Shown here in pieces: positions 1-5,735 of a DNA stretch of 7,607 bases. A model generated the notes under the pieces. The model searched no databases. It was not told where the DNA came from and saw only the letters and a program-made list of their open reading frames with translations. Where the stretch lies: contig JAEWMK010000533.1 of the NCBI GenBank assembly GCA_023457235.1, positions 1 through 7,607 of the forward strand. Reading direction: 5' to 3'. The stretch's first letter is position 1. Every line of letters starts with the position of its first letter. Position numbers and translations under genes: made by a program. Source of the DNA: Bacillota bacterium (GTDB taxonomy: Bacteria; Bacillota; Bacilli; Bacillales; Bacillaceae_J).

Positions 1-1224
1 ATTATCAGTAGCAGTACTATTGTTATTATCACGATTATTGGTTTCGCTCTGTACCCCCGTTTCTGGAACGACAAGTCCAGATTCTACAACCCTGTGAACC
101 GGAGGGTAAAAGTCTTCAGAAATTGCAATCGAATCAACTACTTGATTATTACTATCTTTAGTGTCTCGGAATACTTTTGCTAAGTAACCATTTTCACCTT
201 GCTCAATTGTCTTTGATTCATTCGGACGAAGCAAAGCTGAAAATTGTAAAATAGTCTTCGGTGGAAACTTTTCAACTTCTGTCCTTATTTCATAGTTATA
301 CGGGAAAGGAACACCAATTAGTTTAGTTTGTATTTCATTGTCCTTCAAAGTAAACGAAATCCTATATGGAAATGGGTTAGGATTATTAAAGATTAAATCC
401 ATTTTGCTAGAAACTTTTGCTTCATACCCAACTTCGCTGTAAGAAGGCAACCTATTACTAATATTCCGTTCCACGATCAAAAAGTTCGTCGGAAGAATTG
501 CACGGTAAACGGCCGTTGCAATAATATTAACCGCCTCACTATTTTCCTGATTAATCGTTTGTTGATTGATGGCATTTAGTAATGAAAAAGTTTGATAAGA
601 TTCAACCACAATTTGATCATTCAATTTTGTAATTATATTCTGCAAGTTGGTAGCTTGACCCTTTACACCACTAATTGTCGTTGTCGATAATTCTTTATCT
701 GCCCCTTTTCCTTCTGTTCCTAAATATTCAATTAACTGAAAGTTCATCGTATTAGGCTTTAATGTTTTGACAGAATTTAAAAGGTCAGCAGATAATTTTG
801 CTATATTCATATTTTTATAGATTTCTTCGTTTACAACTGCACGAATAGCCTCTTCAAGAAGAGGCTTATCTATTGAAACAATAAGCTCAGCTTGCTGTCC
901 ATCAACAATTTGTTTGAGGCTACTTTGATAATCAATTTGAAAAATACTAACGGATAATTGCGTTGTTTTATTTTCATATTGAACAATGTATGAGCTCTTT
1001 TCGTTCCATTCTGTAATTTTGTTTAATAATGTCTGCTCTGCCTGTTCATATGTCATACCTGCTAATGAAACAGAGCCAATTGCTGTGCCATTTGAAAAAG
1101 TATTACCATTTTCCTGTTTAAATACAGCACTATATCCAAATGAACTTATTTGAGAGAATCCAAGAATAAAGGTCGTACTTAAAATTATTAACACAAACAG
1201 TTTAATGTCTAACCATTTGCTCAC
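1..1224 (-). CDS. VanW/G5-type cell-wall-facing protein, partial (C-terminus beyond left edge)
   Basis: 408 codons are present and the frame is still open at base 1, so the C-terminus is missing. The start is GTG at 1224: an in-frame TGA lies two codons upstream (1230-1228), so nothing longer is possible, and a GGGTGG ribosome site sits about 8 nt before it. Residues 8-24 form one hydrophobic segment (signal anchor or signal peptide), so the rest should be outside the membrane. Residues about 45-140 begin with an AIGSVSLAGMTYEQAEQTL motif typical of the peptidoglycan-binding-4 type domain found in front of VanW domains. Residues about 185-285 resemble the VanW core (VYRAILPTNFLIVERN, then an LIFNNPNPFPYRI strand), but the usual glycine/cysteine segment GGGVCQ is absent. 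Residues about 291-334 look like a G5 domain (ESKTIEQGENGY). From about residue 380 an Asn/Ser/Thr-rich tail starts. It lies 16 nt behind the PRC-barrel gene, so it is probably co-transcribed with it. VanW function is not biochemically settled; a wall-binding role is inference. Confidence 0.8.
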   Translation of the reverse strand, partial: MSKWLDIKLFVLIILSTTFILGFSQISSFGYSAVFKQENGNTFSNGTAIGSVSLAGMTYEQAEQTLLNKITEWNEKSSYIVQYENKTTQLSVSIFQIDYQSSLKQIVDGQQAELIVSIDKPLLEEAIRAVVNEEIYKNMNIAKLSADLLNSVKTLKPNTMNFQLIEYLGTEGKGADKELSTTTISGVKGQATNLQNIITKLNDQIVVESYQTFSLLNAINQQTINQENSEAVNIIATAVYRAILPTNFLIVERNISNRLPSYSEVGYEAKVSSKMDLIFNNPNPFPYRISFTLKDNEIQTKLIGVPFPYNYEIRTEVEKFPPKTILQFSALLRPNESKTIEQGENGYLAKVFRDTKDSNNQVVDSIAISEDFYPPVHRVVESGLVVPETGVQSETNNRDNNNSTATDN

Positions 1225-1240
1225 GGGTCATTCCACCCTT

Positions 1241-2044
1241 CTACTCAACGTCAACGTTCATCGATAACTCAACGAAAACACTAGGACCTTGTTCCTGAAC
1301 TTTTTCAATTTCAGCTTTTCCTAATACTGTTCCCTTCGTTATGAGAATGTTTCCTTGATTGTCTAAAATATCTTTTTTAACAACTTTTCCATTTAATATT
1401 TGAAATTGTTGATTTTTAAAAATGGTTACTTCATCTAATGGGTTATTTTCAGTTAGAAGGTCTTCTACAAGTTCAGTACCTTTTTGGAAGTCATCCTTCT
1501 CGAATAATTCCTTTGCAAATTCTTCTCCAAGCGGCTTCTTATCTTGAATCAATTGCTCTGGTGTATCTAAAAAATAATTGGAAGCATTTTCTTTTACAAT
1601 AATAATGTCTTTACCATAAGTAATGACACTATTTACTGCTAGTGTTACTTCACGGCCGGAAACGTTAATCGCTGTTCCGAGGATCGTTCCATTATCTTCA
1701 TCGACAAAATATTCTTGAACATCACCAAGCATTTCACCTTTACGTGTCATAACCTTTGAACCAATAATTTTTATTTTTTTATTAACAAGCTGATTTGCGA
1801 TTGGGATTTCATTTAAATCAATAATGGCACTATCTGTCTCAATCGTTGCAGCATATTCACCGATACCAACCACTTTTTTATAAGGAATCGCTTTTACGCT
1901 AACTTGCCACTCTTCTTTTTCTATTGTTAAAAAATCAATTGAGCCTTTATCAGGATTGATCACTAATGACTTTACATTTCCAACTTCCGAACCATCAGCA
2001 ATACTAATGATTGGTAATCCAAGAATTTGACTGCTTTTTTTCAT
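1241..2044 (-). CDS. Protein with two PRC-barrel domains and a C-terminal barrel-sandwich-like segment
   Basis: 267 residues from ATG 2044 (MKKSSQILGLP). In-frame ATGs also lie at 2050 and 2056, adding 2 or 4 residues. I prefer 2044 because GGTGAT stands at anti-SD-compatible spacing before it and because PRC-barrel proteins usually begin right at this motif. Residues about 2-77 are a PRC-barrel (SSQILGLPII, then DGSEVGNVKSLVINP). Residues about 88-157 are a second one (KIIGSKVMTRKGEMLGDVQE, then VDEDNGTILG). An acidic linker follows (158-205). Residues 218-253 (NGKVVKKDILDNQGNILITKG followed by LGKAEIEKVQEQG, quoted here in two parts) have the look of a barrel-sandwich or swivel fold. There is no signal peptide or membrane segment, so it is probably cytosolic. 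PRC-barrels are protein- or RNA-interaction modules (RimM, photosynthetic reaction centre H subunit, sporulation YlmC/YmxH). Here the adaptor role towards pilus proteins is inferred only from its neighbours. It is second in the leftward unit, 16 nt before the VanW-like gene. Confidence 0.85.
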   Translation of the reverse strand: MKKSSQILGLPIISIADGSEVGNVKSLVINPDKGSIDFLTIEKEEWQVSVKAIPYKKVVGIGEYAATIETDSAIIDLNEIPIANQLVNKKIKIIGSKVMTRKGEMLGDVQEYFVDEDNGTILGTAINVSGREVTLAVNSVITYGKDIIIVKENASNYFLDTPEQLIQDKKPLGEEFAKELFEKDDFQKGTELVEDLLTENNPLDEVTIFKNQQFQILNGKVVKKDILDNQGNILITKGTVLGKAEIEKVQEQGPSVFVELSMNVDVE

Positions 2045-2083
2045 GTCCATCACCATACCCGTTCTCTATATTTTTCTGTAGGA

Positions 2084-2155
2084 AATAATAAAATGAATCA
2101 CGGAAAAGAAAAAATCACAATTTATTATTGAACAAATTAGGGATTTTTCCTTTTC
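2084..2155 (-). repeat. Imperfect inverted repeat between the acidic-protein and PRC-barrel genes
   Basis: The arms at 2103-2116 (GAAAAGAAAAAATC on plus) and 2142-2155 (GATTTTTCCTTTTC) are complementary over 14 bp apart from one position. In leftward RNA that position is a G-U wobble, so the stem is 14 bp. Inside it, AATTT (2119-2123) and AAATT (2134-2138) can add a 5-bp stem with a 10-nt loop. On the leftward transcript the second arm is a U-rich run, but there is no separate U-tract after a GC-rich stem, so it is a poor classical terminator. It may instead be an mRNA processing or stability hairpin or a weak attenuator setting different levels of the two genes. The span extends to include an ATAATA (2085-2090; TATTAT on minus) that could be a -10 element, but no matching -35 was found. 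Confidence 0.45.
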
Positions 2156-2172
2156 TTTTTATAATTGGTGCA

Positions 2173-4191
2173 TTAGCTATTATTGTACTTTTCAATTAAA
2201 TAATCCAGCTGTAATTTTATCACTGGGTACTTCTCAAATTTATTGTAAAGTTCATTAATTAATAATGTTAACTTATCAAATTGACCTTTACTAATGTAAT
2301 GCTCAATTAACATATAAGCGAAAGTGTAATATTCAAGAGCAGGCAATGAAGGGTGCATATATTCAAGAACTAAGTTCTCATACTCTTCGTCGGATAATCT
2401 TGATTTACTGAAGTTTAATTGCGTTACCATCGTTTGCAGCATTTGTCGTTGAATTTCAGATCTTGTCTCAGAGATTTCCTCGCTTGTATTATCATCATCC
2501 TTCTCTTCTAGGACATACTCTTCAACTATTGTATCGCCTTTTTGTAGTTCTTCACTAGTAGTAATGTCTTCTATATCATCCATTATTTTGTGACTTTCTT
2601 CAATTTCTTGTTGTTCATTTTCGCCTTCTAATAAATCATCAACGAAATGATCAGATTGATCTGGATTTGCTATACCTTCGATTGATTCAACTGGTCTGAC
2701 TTCCTTAATCTGTTCAGTTTGACCAATTTCATCTAAGTCATCTAATACATCTTCAATTGATTCTTCTGGCTGAGTCTCTTTCGTTTGCTCAATAGGTACT
2801 ATATCGTCGATAGATACATTAGGTTGATCCGCATCTGTTTTCTCATTTGGCAGGATTTCTTCTAGTTCATCTACTATATCGTACATAGATTCATCATGAT
2901 GATCTGCACCCGTTTGCTCATTTGGCAGGACTTCTTCTAGCTCCTCTATCATATCTTCGATCAGTTCATCTTGTTGGTCCTCAACTGCTTGCTCAATTGA
3001 TTCAACTTCATCGAGTTCCTCTATCTTTTCCTCGATTGGTTCGTCATGTTGATTTGCATCTGTTTGCTCAGTTGGAGCAACTACATCTAGTTCGTCTAGC
3101 ATATTTTCAATAGATTCTTCAGGTTTCTCACCTTCTGTTTTTTCAATCGGTTCAATTTCTTCCAGTGCCTCTAATACACTTTCATTTGGTTCAACTGGTT
3201 CATCGACCAGCAATTCTTCGATTGGATTGATCTCATCAAGTTGCTCCATTAGACTTTCAACCAATTCAGTTGATTGATTTTCCTCAACTTCAACTTCATC
3301 AATTGGCTTAGTATCGCTGAGTTCTTCGATCCTATCATTGCCACCTTCTAATTCATTAAGGTGGTCAAACAGTTTTGATCGCTCAAGTAATAACTCATCC
3401 TCATATGAATTATTTACTTCATGGGAATTTTCAGAAGTATGGTCTTCAAGCTGTTTTTCAAAATCAATCTCAAAATCGGCATCAATTGATTTAGCAAGTA
3501 TTGAAGGATCTTCTTCTGGTAAAACATCTATTTCCACTTCTTGATTTTGAGGTGATATTTCTTCATTTAATAATTCTTCTATATCCCTTACATCAATGTC
3601 AGTTTGTGTAGCCAATGATGTATTTTCTGGTTGTATTACCTCAATTTCATCATCTGTATTTTCCTTATTAACGAAGGTATCTTTAACAGGCTCAATATAA
3701 TCCTCATTTTGAATATCAAAATCACGATTTTGTATATCATCTAAGCTAACATTGGGGATTCCCTCAATTTGCTCGGTTTTTGATTTATTCATTTCAGATA
3801 ACAAACGATCAATCGCTTCCTGTCCTAAATCATAGTCACCATCACTTTCGTGATCACCATCGCTATCTAGCAAAATTGGTTCTTCCTTTTTAATAAGCAG
3901 GTCTGGGCTGCCCCCATTATCCTCGAATACAACCTCTCGCCTACCCTTATCAACCAATCTAGGTCTAATCCTTGTTTCGACAATATATGTAACAACCACA
4001 GCAAGTAACACTAATATGAGTAGCGTTTTCCATATTCCTAAAAATTGATTTAAAAACAAACCAATTTCAGCTAATATAAATGATACTATCGCTATTAATA
4101 CCTTTTCCTTTAAATTTATTCCAATCGGAATGAAGTATAAAATCGGCAATAAAATTAATATAAAAATAACTCCAAAAAGATATACTTCCAT
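2173..4191 (-). CDS. Membrane-anchored, highly acidic protein with about eight 25-residue repeats; function unknown
   Basis: 672 residues from ATG 4191. A TTG at 4212 would add 7 residues, but AGGTGAGG is placed ideally before ATG 4191. I do not recognise a family for the whole protein. Residues 3-23, 29-50 and 53-72 are three hydrophobic segments. The basic stretch after the third (TRIRPRLVDKGRR) suggests the bulk of the protein is cytoplasmic. Residues about 90-575 are extremely rich in Glu and Asp and probably disordered or extended. Within them, about 309-507 hold degenerate tandem repeats of about 25 residues with the pattern ESIEDxLDELDEIxPxEQT followed by a D/Q/P-rich spacer. Residues 577-672 return to ordinary composition and look like an all-helical, possibly TPR-like, domain (ALEYYTFAYMLIEHYISKGQ). 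It is the first gene of the leftward unit, divergent from the minor-pilin genes. The layout (membrane anchor, long acidic cytoplasmic region, helical C-terminal domain) recalls the pilus-hub protein FimV of Pseudomonas, though no homology is visible and there is no LysM domain. Confidence 0.85.
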   Translation of the reverse strand: MEVYLFGVIFILILLPILYFIPIGINLKEKVLIAIVSFILAEIGLFLNQFLGIWKTLLILVLLAVVVTYIVETRIRPRLVDKGRREVVFEDNGGSPDLLIKKEEPILLDSDGDHESDGDYDLGQEAIDRLLSEMNKSKTEQIEGIPNVSLDDIQNRDFDIQNEDYIEPVKDTFVNKENTDDEIEVIQPENTSLATQTDIDVRDIEELLNEEISPQNQEVEIDVLPEEDPSILAKSIDADFEIDFEKQLEDHTSENSHEVNNSYEDELLLERSKLFDHLNELEGGNDRIEELSDTKPIDEVEVEENQSTELVESLMEQLDEINPIEELLVDEPVEPNESVLEALEEIEPIEKTEGEKPEESIENMLDELDVVAPTEQTDANQHDEPIEEKIEELDEVESIEQAVEDQQDELIEDMIEELEEVLPNEQTGADHHDESMYDIVDELEEILPNEKTDADQPNVSIDDIVPIEQTKETQPEESIEDVLDDLDEIGQTEQIKEVRPVESIEGIANPDQSDHFVDDLLEGENEQQEIEESHKIMDDIEDITTSEELQKGDTIVEEYVLEEKDDDNTSEEISETRSEIQRQMLQTMVTQLNFSKSRLSDEEYENLVLEYMHPSLPALEYYTFAYMLIEHYISKGQFDKLTLLINELYNKFEKYPVIKLQLDYLIEKYNNS
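2670..3266 (-). repeat. Coding tandem repeat, period about 75 bp, in the acidic protein gene
   Basis: About eight degenerate in-frame copies of a 75-bp (25-codon) unit. The clearest pair is CTCATTTGGCAGGA at 2842-2855 and again at 2917-2930, exactly 75 bp apart, with further matching bases on both sides. Protein copies begin at ESLMEQLDEINP, ESVLEALEEIEP, ESIENMLDELDV, EPIEEKIEELDE, ELIEDMIEELEE, ESMYDIVDELEE, VSIDDI (a shortened copy missing about seven residues) and ESIEDVLDDLDE. The near-identical adjacent pair implies recent duplication, and the other copies are older and diverged. Copy number is likely to vary between strains. Confidence 0.8.
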
Positions 4192-4236
4192 GAGCCTCAC
4201 CTGCTTCCACAAAAAAAAATTAATATTCCTGTCCCA

Positions 4237-4259
4237 TTTTAACCAAATAGTAGTTAAAA
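4237..4259. promoter_or_regulatory. Candidate operator: perfect 7-bp inverted repeat
   Basis: TTTTAAC (4237-4243) and GTTAAAA (4253-4259) are perfect inverted copies separated by 9 bp. The centre-to-centre distance of 16 bp would put the arms about one and a half helical turns apart. It lies downstream of the candidate leftward -10 (4282-4287), so it would fall in the early 5' UTR of the acidic-protein gene. It could act as a repressor site or as a weak RNA hairpin. The protein that might bind it is unknown. Confidence 0.4.
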
Positions 4260-4281
4260 AAACATTTTTGACCTGAGTTTT

Positions 4282-4310
4282 ATTGTATAATAAATATTGG
4301 TAATTTTAAA
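4282..4310 (-). promoter_or_regulatory. Candidate sigma-A-type promoter for the leftward unit
   Basis: On the minus strand TTTAAA (plus 4305-4310; 4 of 6 matches to TTGACA) is followed after 17 bp by TACAAT (plus 4282-4287; 5 of 6 matches to TATAAT). Transcription would begin near 4275, giving a leader of roughly 85 nt before ATG 4191. The -10 overlaps a plus-strand TATAAT (4286-4291) that lacks a good -35 at 17 bp, so promoters facing both ways may compete here. Confidence 0.4.
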
Positions 4311-4336
4311 GCAGAATCGACATTTATCTACACAAC

Positions 4337-4368
4337 CTGATAACAATTACTACTGTATTTTATAAAAT
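4337..4368 (+). promoter_or_regulatory. Candidate sigma-A-type promoter for the minor-pilin operon
   Basis: Two overlapping readings fit. One is ATAACA (4340-4345), 17 bp, TAAAAT (4363-4368). The other is CTGATA (4337-4342), 18 bp, TATAAA (4361-4366). Each -35 matches 4 of 6 and each -10 matches 5 of 6 consensus bases. Transcription would begin near 4375, leaving about 25 nt of leader with the ribosome site at 4382-4389. The -10 lies in the perfect palindrome ATTTTATAAAAT (4357-4368), which might be a repressor site or just AT-rich chance. Confidence 0.4.
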
Positions 4369-4400
4369 GATAGTTTAAGAGAAAGGAAGTCTCGTTTGAG

Positions 4401-5033
4401 TTGAAATCACTATATAATAAAAATGGATTTACTTTGCTTGAGGTTTTGCTTTCTATGACCCTACTCCTTATTATCGCTTTTCCATTGCTGTCTTACTTTT
4501 ATAATGCATACAGTTATACTACTCAAAGTCAAAATAAAACAGTTGCCATGAATATTGCTAGAAATATTGTTCACTATTTAGAAAATCAAAATTTCAGTGC
4601 TATGAAGGCATACTTGGAAACCGAAAAAACTTCTAATTCCAGTAAGTATACAACGCTTGATTGGAATGACTGTGAGAAAAAGGTAATTATTAATACTGTA
4701 GGCTCCTATGAGACTCCCTTATTTTATGACGGAAATTTACCAGCAGGTTCAGTATGTACAGCAGTTTTAAAACCGACGATTAATAATCAAACCTTTGATG
4801 AAAATAATATTTTTATTTATTTAACAGACTATTATGATGATCCAAGTATTCCAAATTTATTAACCCAAGACTTGACCAGTACCGACATTGGTACACAGTT
4901 AAATAGTAAATTAACTGGTTTAACACCGAGTTTTAAAGACCAACTTTTGAAAGTCTATGTCGTTGTTAATTGGAATGAGAAAAGAGAAAAAATCGTGTTA
5001 GAAGGAGTTATCTCAAATGAGGCACTTCGCTAA
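4401..5033 (+). CDS. Type IV minor prepilin, PilV-like
   Basis: 210 residues. The start is TTG 4401 (MKSLYNKNG); the ribosome site AAAGGAAG (4382-4389) is a little far, and no ATG or GTG fits better. It carries a class III prepilin signal: a short basic leader ending in Gly9, cleavage expected at G9-F10, then FTLLEVLLSMTLLLIIAFPL with Glu at mature position 5 and a hydrophobic alpha-1 helix to about residue 33. Prepilin peptidase would cut it and methylate Phe10, after which it would be inserted into the pilus. The remaining 175 residues are a variable globular head, with Cys91 and Cys119 as a possible disulfide pair. First gene of the rightward operon; its stop overlaps the next start by 17 bp, suggesting translational coupling. 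The PilV-like assignment rests on signal, size and gene order. It could equally be called a generic type II secretion or competence pseudopilin. Confidence 0.88.
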   Translation: MKSLYNKNGFTLLEVLLSMTLLLIIAFPLLSYFYNAYSYTTQSQNKTVAMNIARNIVHYLENQNFSAMKAYLETEKTSNSSKYTTLDWNDCEKKVIINTVGSYETPLFYDGNLPAGSVCTAVLKPTINNQTFDENNIFIYLTDYYDDPSIPNLLTQDLTSTDIGTQLNSKLTGLTPSFKDQLLKVYVVVNWNEKREKIVLEGVISNEALR

Positions 5034-5721
5034 ATATTTAAATAATCAGATTGGTGTTACATTGGTTGAGCTACTGGTTGTGCTAGCTATTAGTACAGTA
5101 ATTTTGGGTATAGCATACGGCGTCATAATAACAGGTTATAAAACATACGAAAAGATTTCTATTGAAGGTGCCATTAGAGATGAAGGTGACTATGTTATTT
5201 CTCAGATCATCCAATTGTTCTATACAGATGATATTAATAATATTAAAACCTGTGATTCAACAGATACTTGCATTGAAATTCATAGCGTTGAAGCAGCCAA
5301 AATAGCCACAAATGATGATAAAGTAAGTATTACTAGTTTAAATGATTTGAAGGCAGTCGGAAAGATAACTGAAATTAAAATAGATACCGATAATAATCTC
5401 GTTGTTGAAGAATTTGATACAACCAGAGTAGGGAATGAAATCGTGAGAAATACGTCTAAAGGAGTTAAAACGCTTCACTCTAATCATTTTAAAATCGTAA
5501 CTTCGAGTTCCGACAGTTCTGAAGCAGATAAAGGATCAAAAATATGGGCTAAATGTTCCTATTCATCTTCGATTGTAACTGATCCGAATTCATCTACAAA
5601 TGAGAAATTCATTGAAAAAAAATGCAGTAATGGACTTGTCAATCTTAATCTGATCATAAAGAAAGCTAATATTGATGATGAGAACTTACAACTTGAATTA
5701 AGTAGTCAATTTGGATTTTAA
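5017..5721 (+). CDS. Type IV minor prepilin, PilW-like
   Basis: 234 residues from ATG 5017, preceded by an AAGGAG ribosome site (5002-5007) inside the upstream gene. The prepilin signal reads NNQIG then VTLVELLVVLAIS; cleavage is expected after Gly13, with Glu18 at mature position 5. The hydrophobic helix runs to about residue 40, continuing into the amphipathic YKTYEKISIEGAIRDEGDYV stretch, which resembles the start of PilW proteins. The head has four cysteines, Cys79/Cys85 close together and Cys180/Cys203, which could form two disulfides. It would be a minor pilin working with its neighbours to prime or cap the pilus. It overlaps the upstream gene by 17 bp and is followed 14 nt later by the PilX-like gene, so all three are surely one operon. 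Confidence 0.88.
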   Translation: MRHFAKYLNNQIGVTLVELLVVLAISTVILGIAYGVIITGYKTYEKISIEGAIRDEGDYVISQIIQLFYTDDINNIKTCDSTDTCIEIHSVEAAKIATNDDKVSITSLNDLKAVGKITEIKIDTDNNLVVEEFDTTRVGNEIVRNTSKGVKTLHSNHFKIVTSSSDSSEADKGSKIWAKCSYSSSIVTDPNSSTNEKFIEKKCSNGLVNLNLIIKKANIDDENLQLELSSQFGF

Positions 5722-5735
5722 GGGAGGGATTAGCT

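Larger units (their letters stand above)
4192..4400. promoter_or_regulatory. Divergent intergenic control region between the leftward and rightward units
   Basis: These 209 bp have no coding signal in either direction. They hold the leftward ribosome site (AGGTGAGG), a run of nine A on plus (4211-4219), an inverted repeat (4237-4259), overlapping -10-like boxes for opposite strands (4282-4291), a 12-bp palindrome (4357-4368) that overlaps the rightward -10 candidate, and the rightward ribosome site (AAAGGAAG, 4382-4389). Promoters for both units must lie here unless there is read-through. Confidence 0.7.

Noticed and set aside
2103..2155. Rho-independent terminator after the acidic-protein gene
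   Set aside because: The stem is nearly all A-U and is not followed by a separate U-run; better described as an inverted repeat of unknown role.
2922..3113. Open frame on plus inside the acidic-protein gene
   Set aside because: It lies antisense to the Glu/Asp-rich repeats; the Leu/His/Gln-rich product is what the complement of such codons gives, and no ribosome site precedes it.
3338..3544. Ser-rich open frame on plus inside the acidic-protein gene
   Set aside because: Antisense shadow of the same coding sequence, with low-complexity product and no start signals.
4256..4268. ComK-like AT-box (AAAA, 5 bp, TTTT)
   Set aside because: ComK sites need two such boxes at set spacings; no second box is seen 8, 18 or 31 bp away, and single matches are common in AT-rich DNA.
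4268..4291. TTGACC followed by TATAAT on plus
   Set aside because: The spacer is only 12 bp, too short for a sigma-A promoter; a 17-bp spacer gives only TAAATA as -10.
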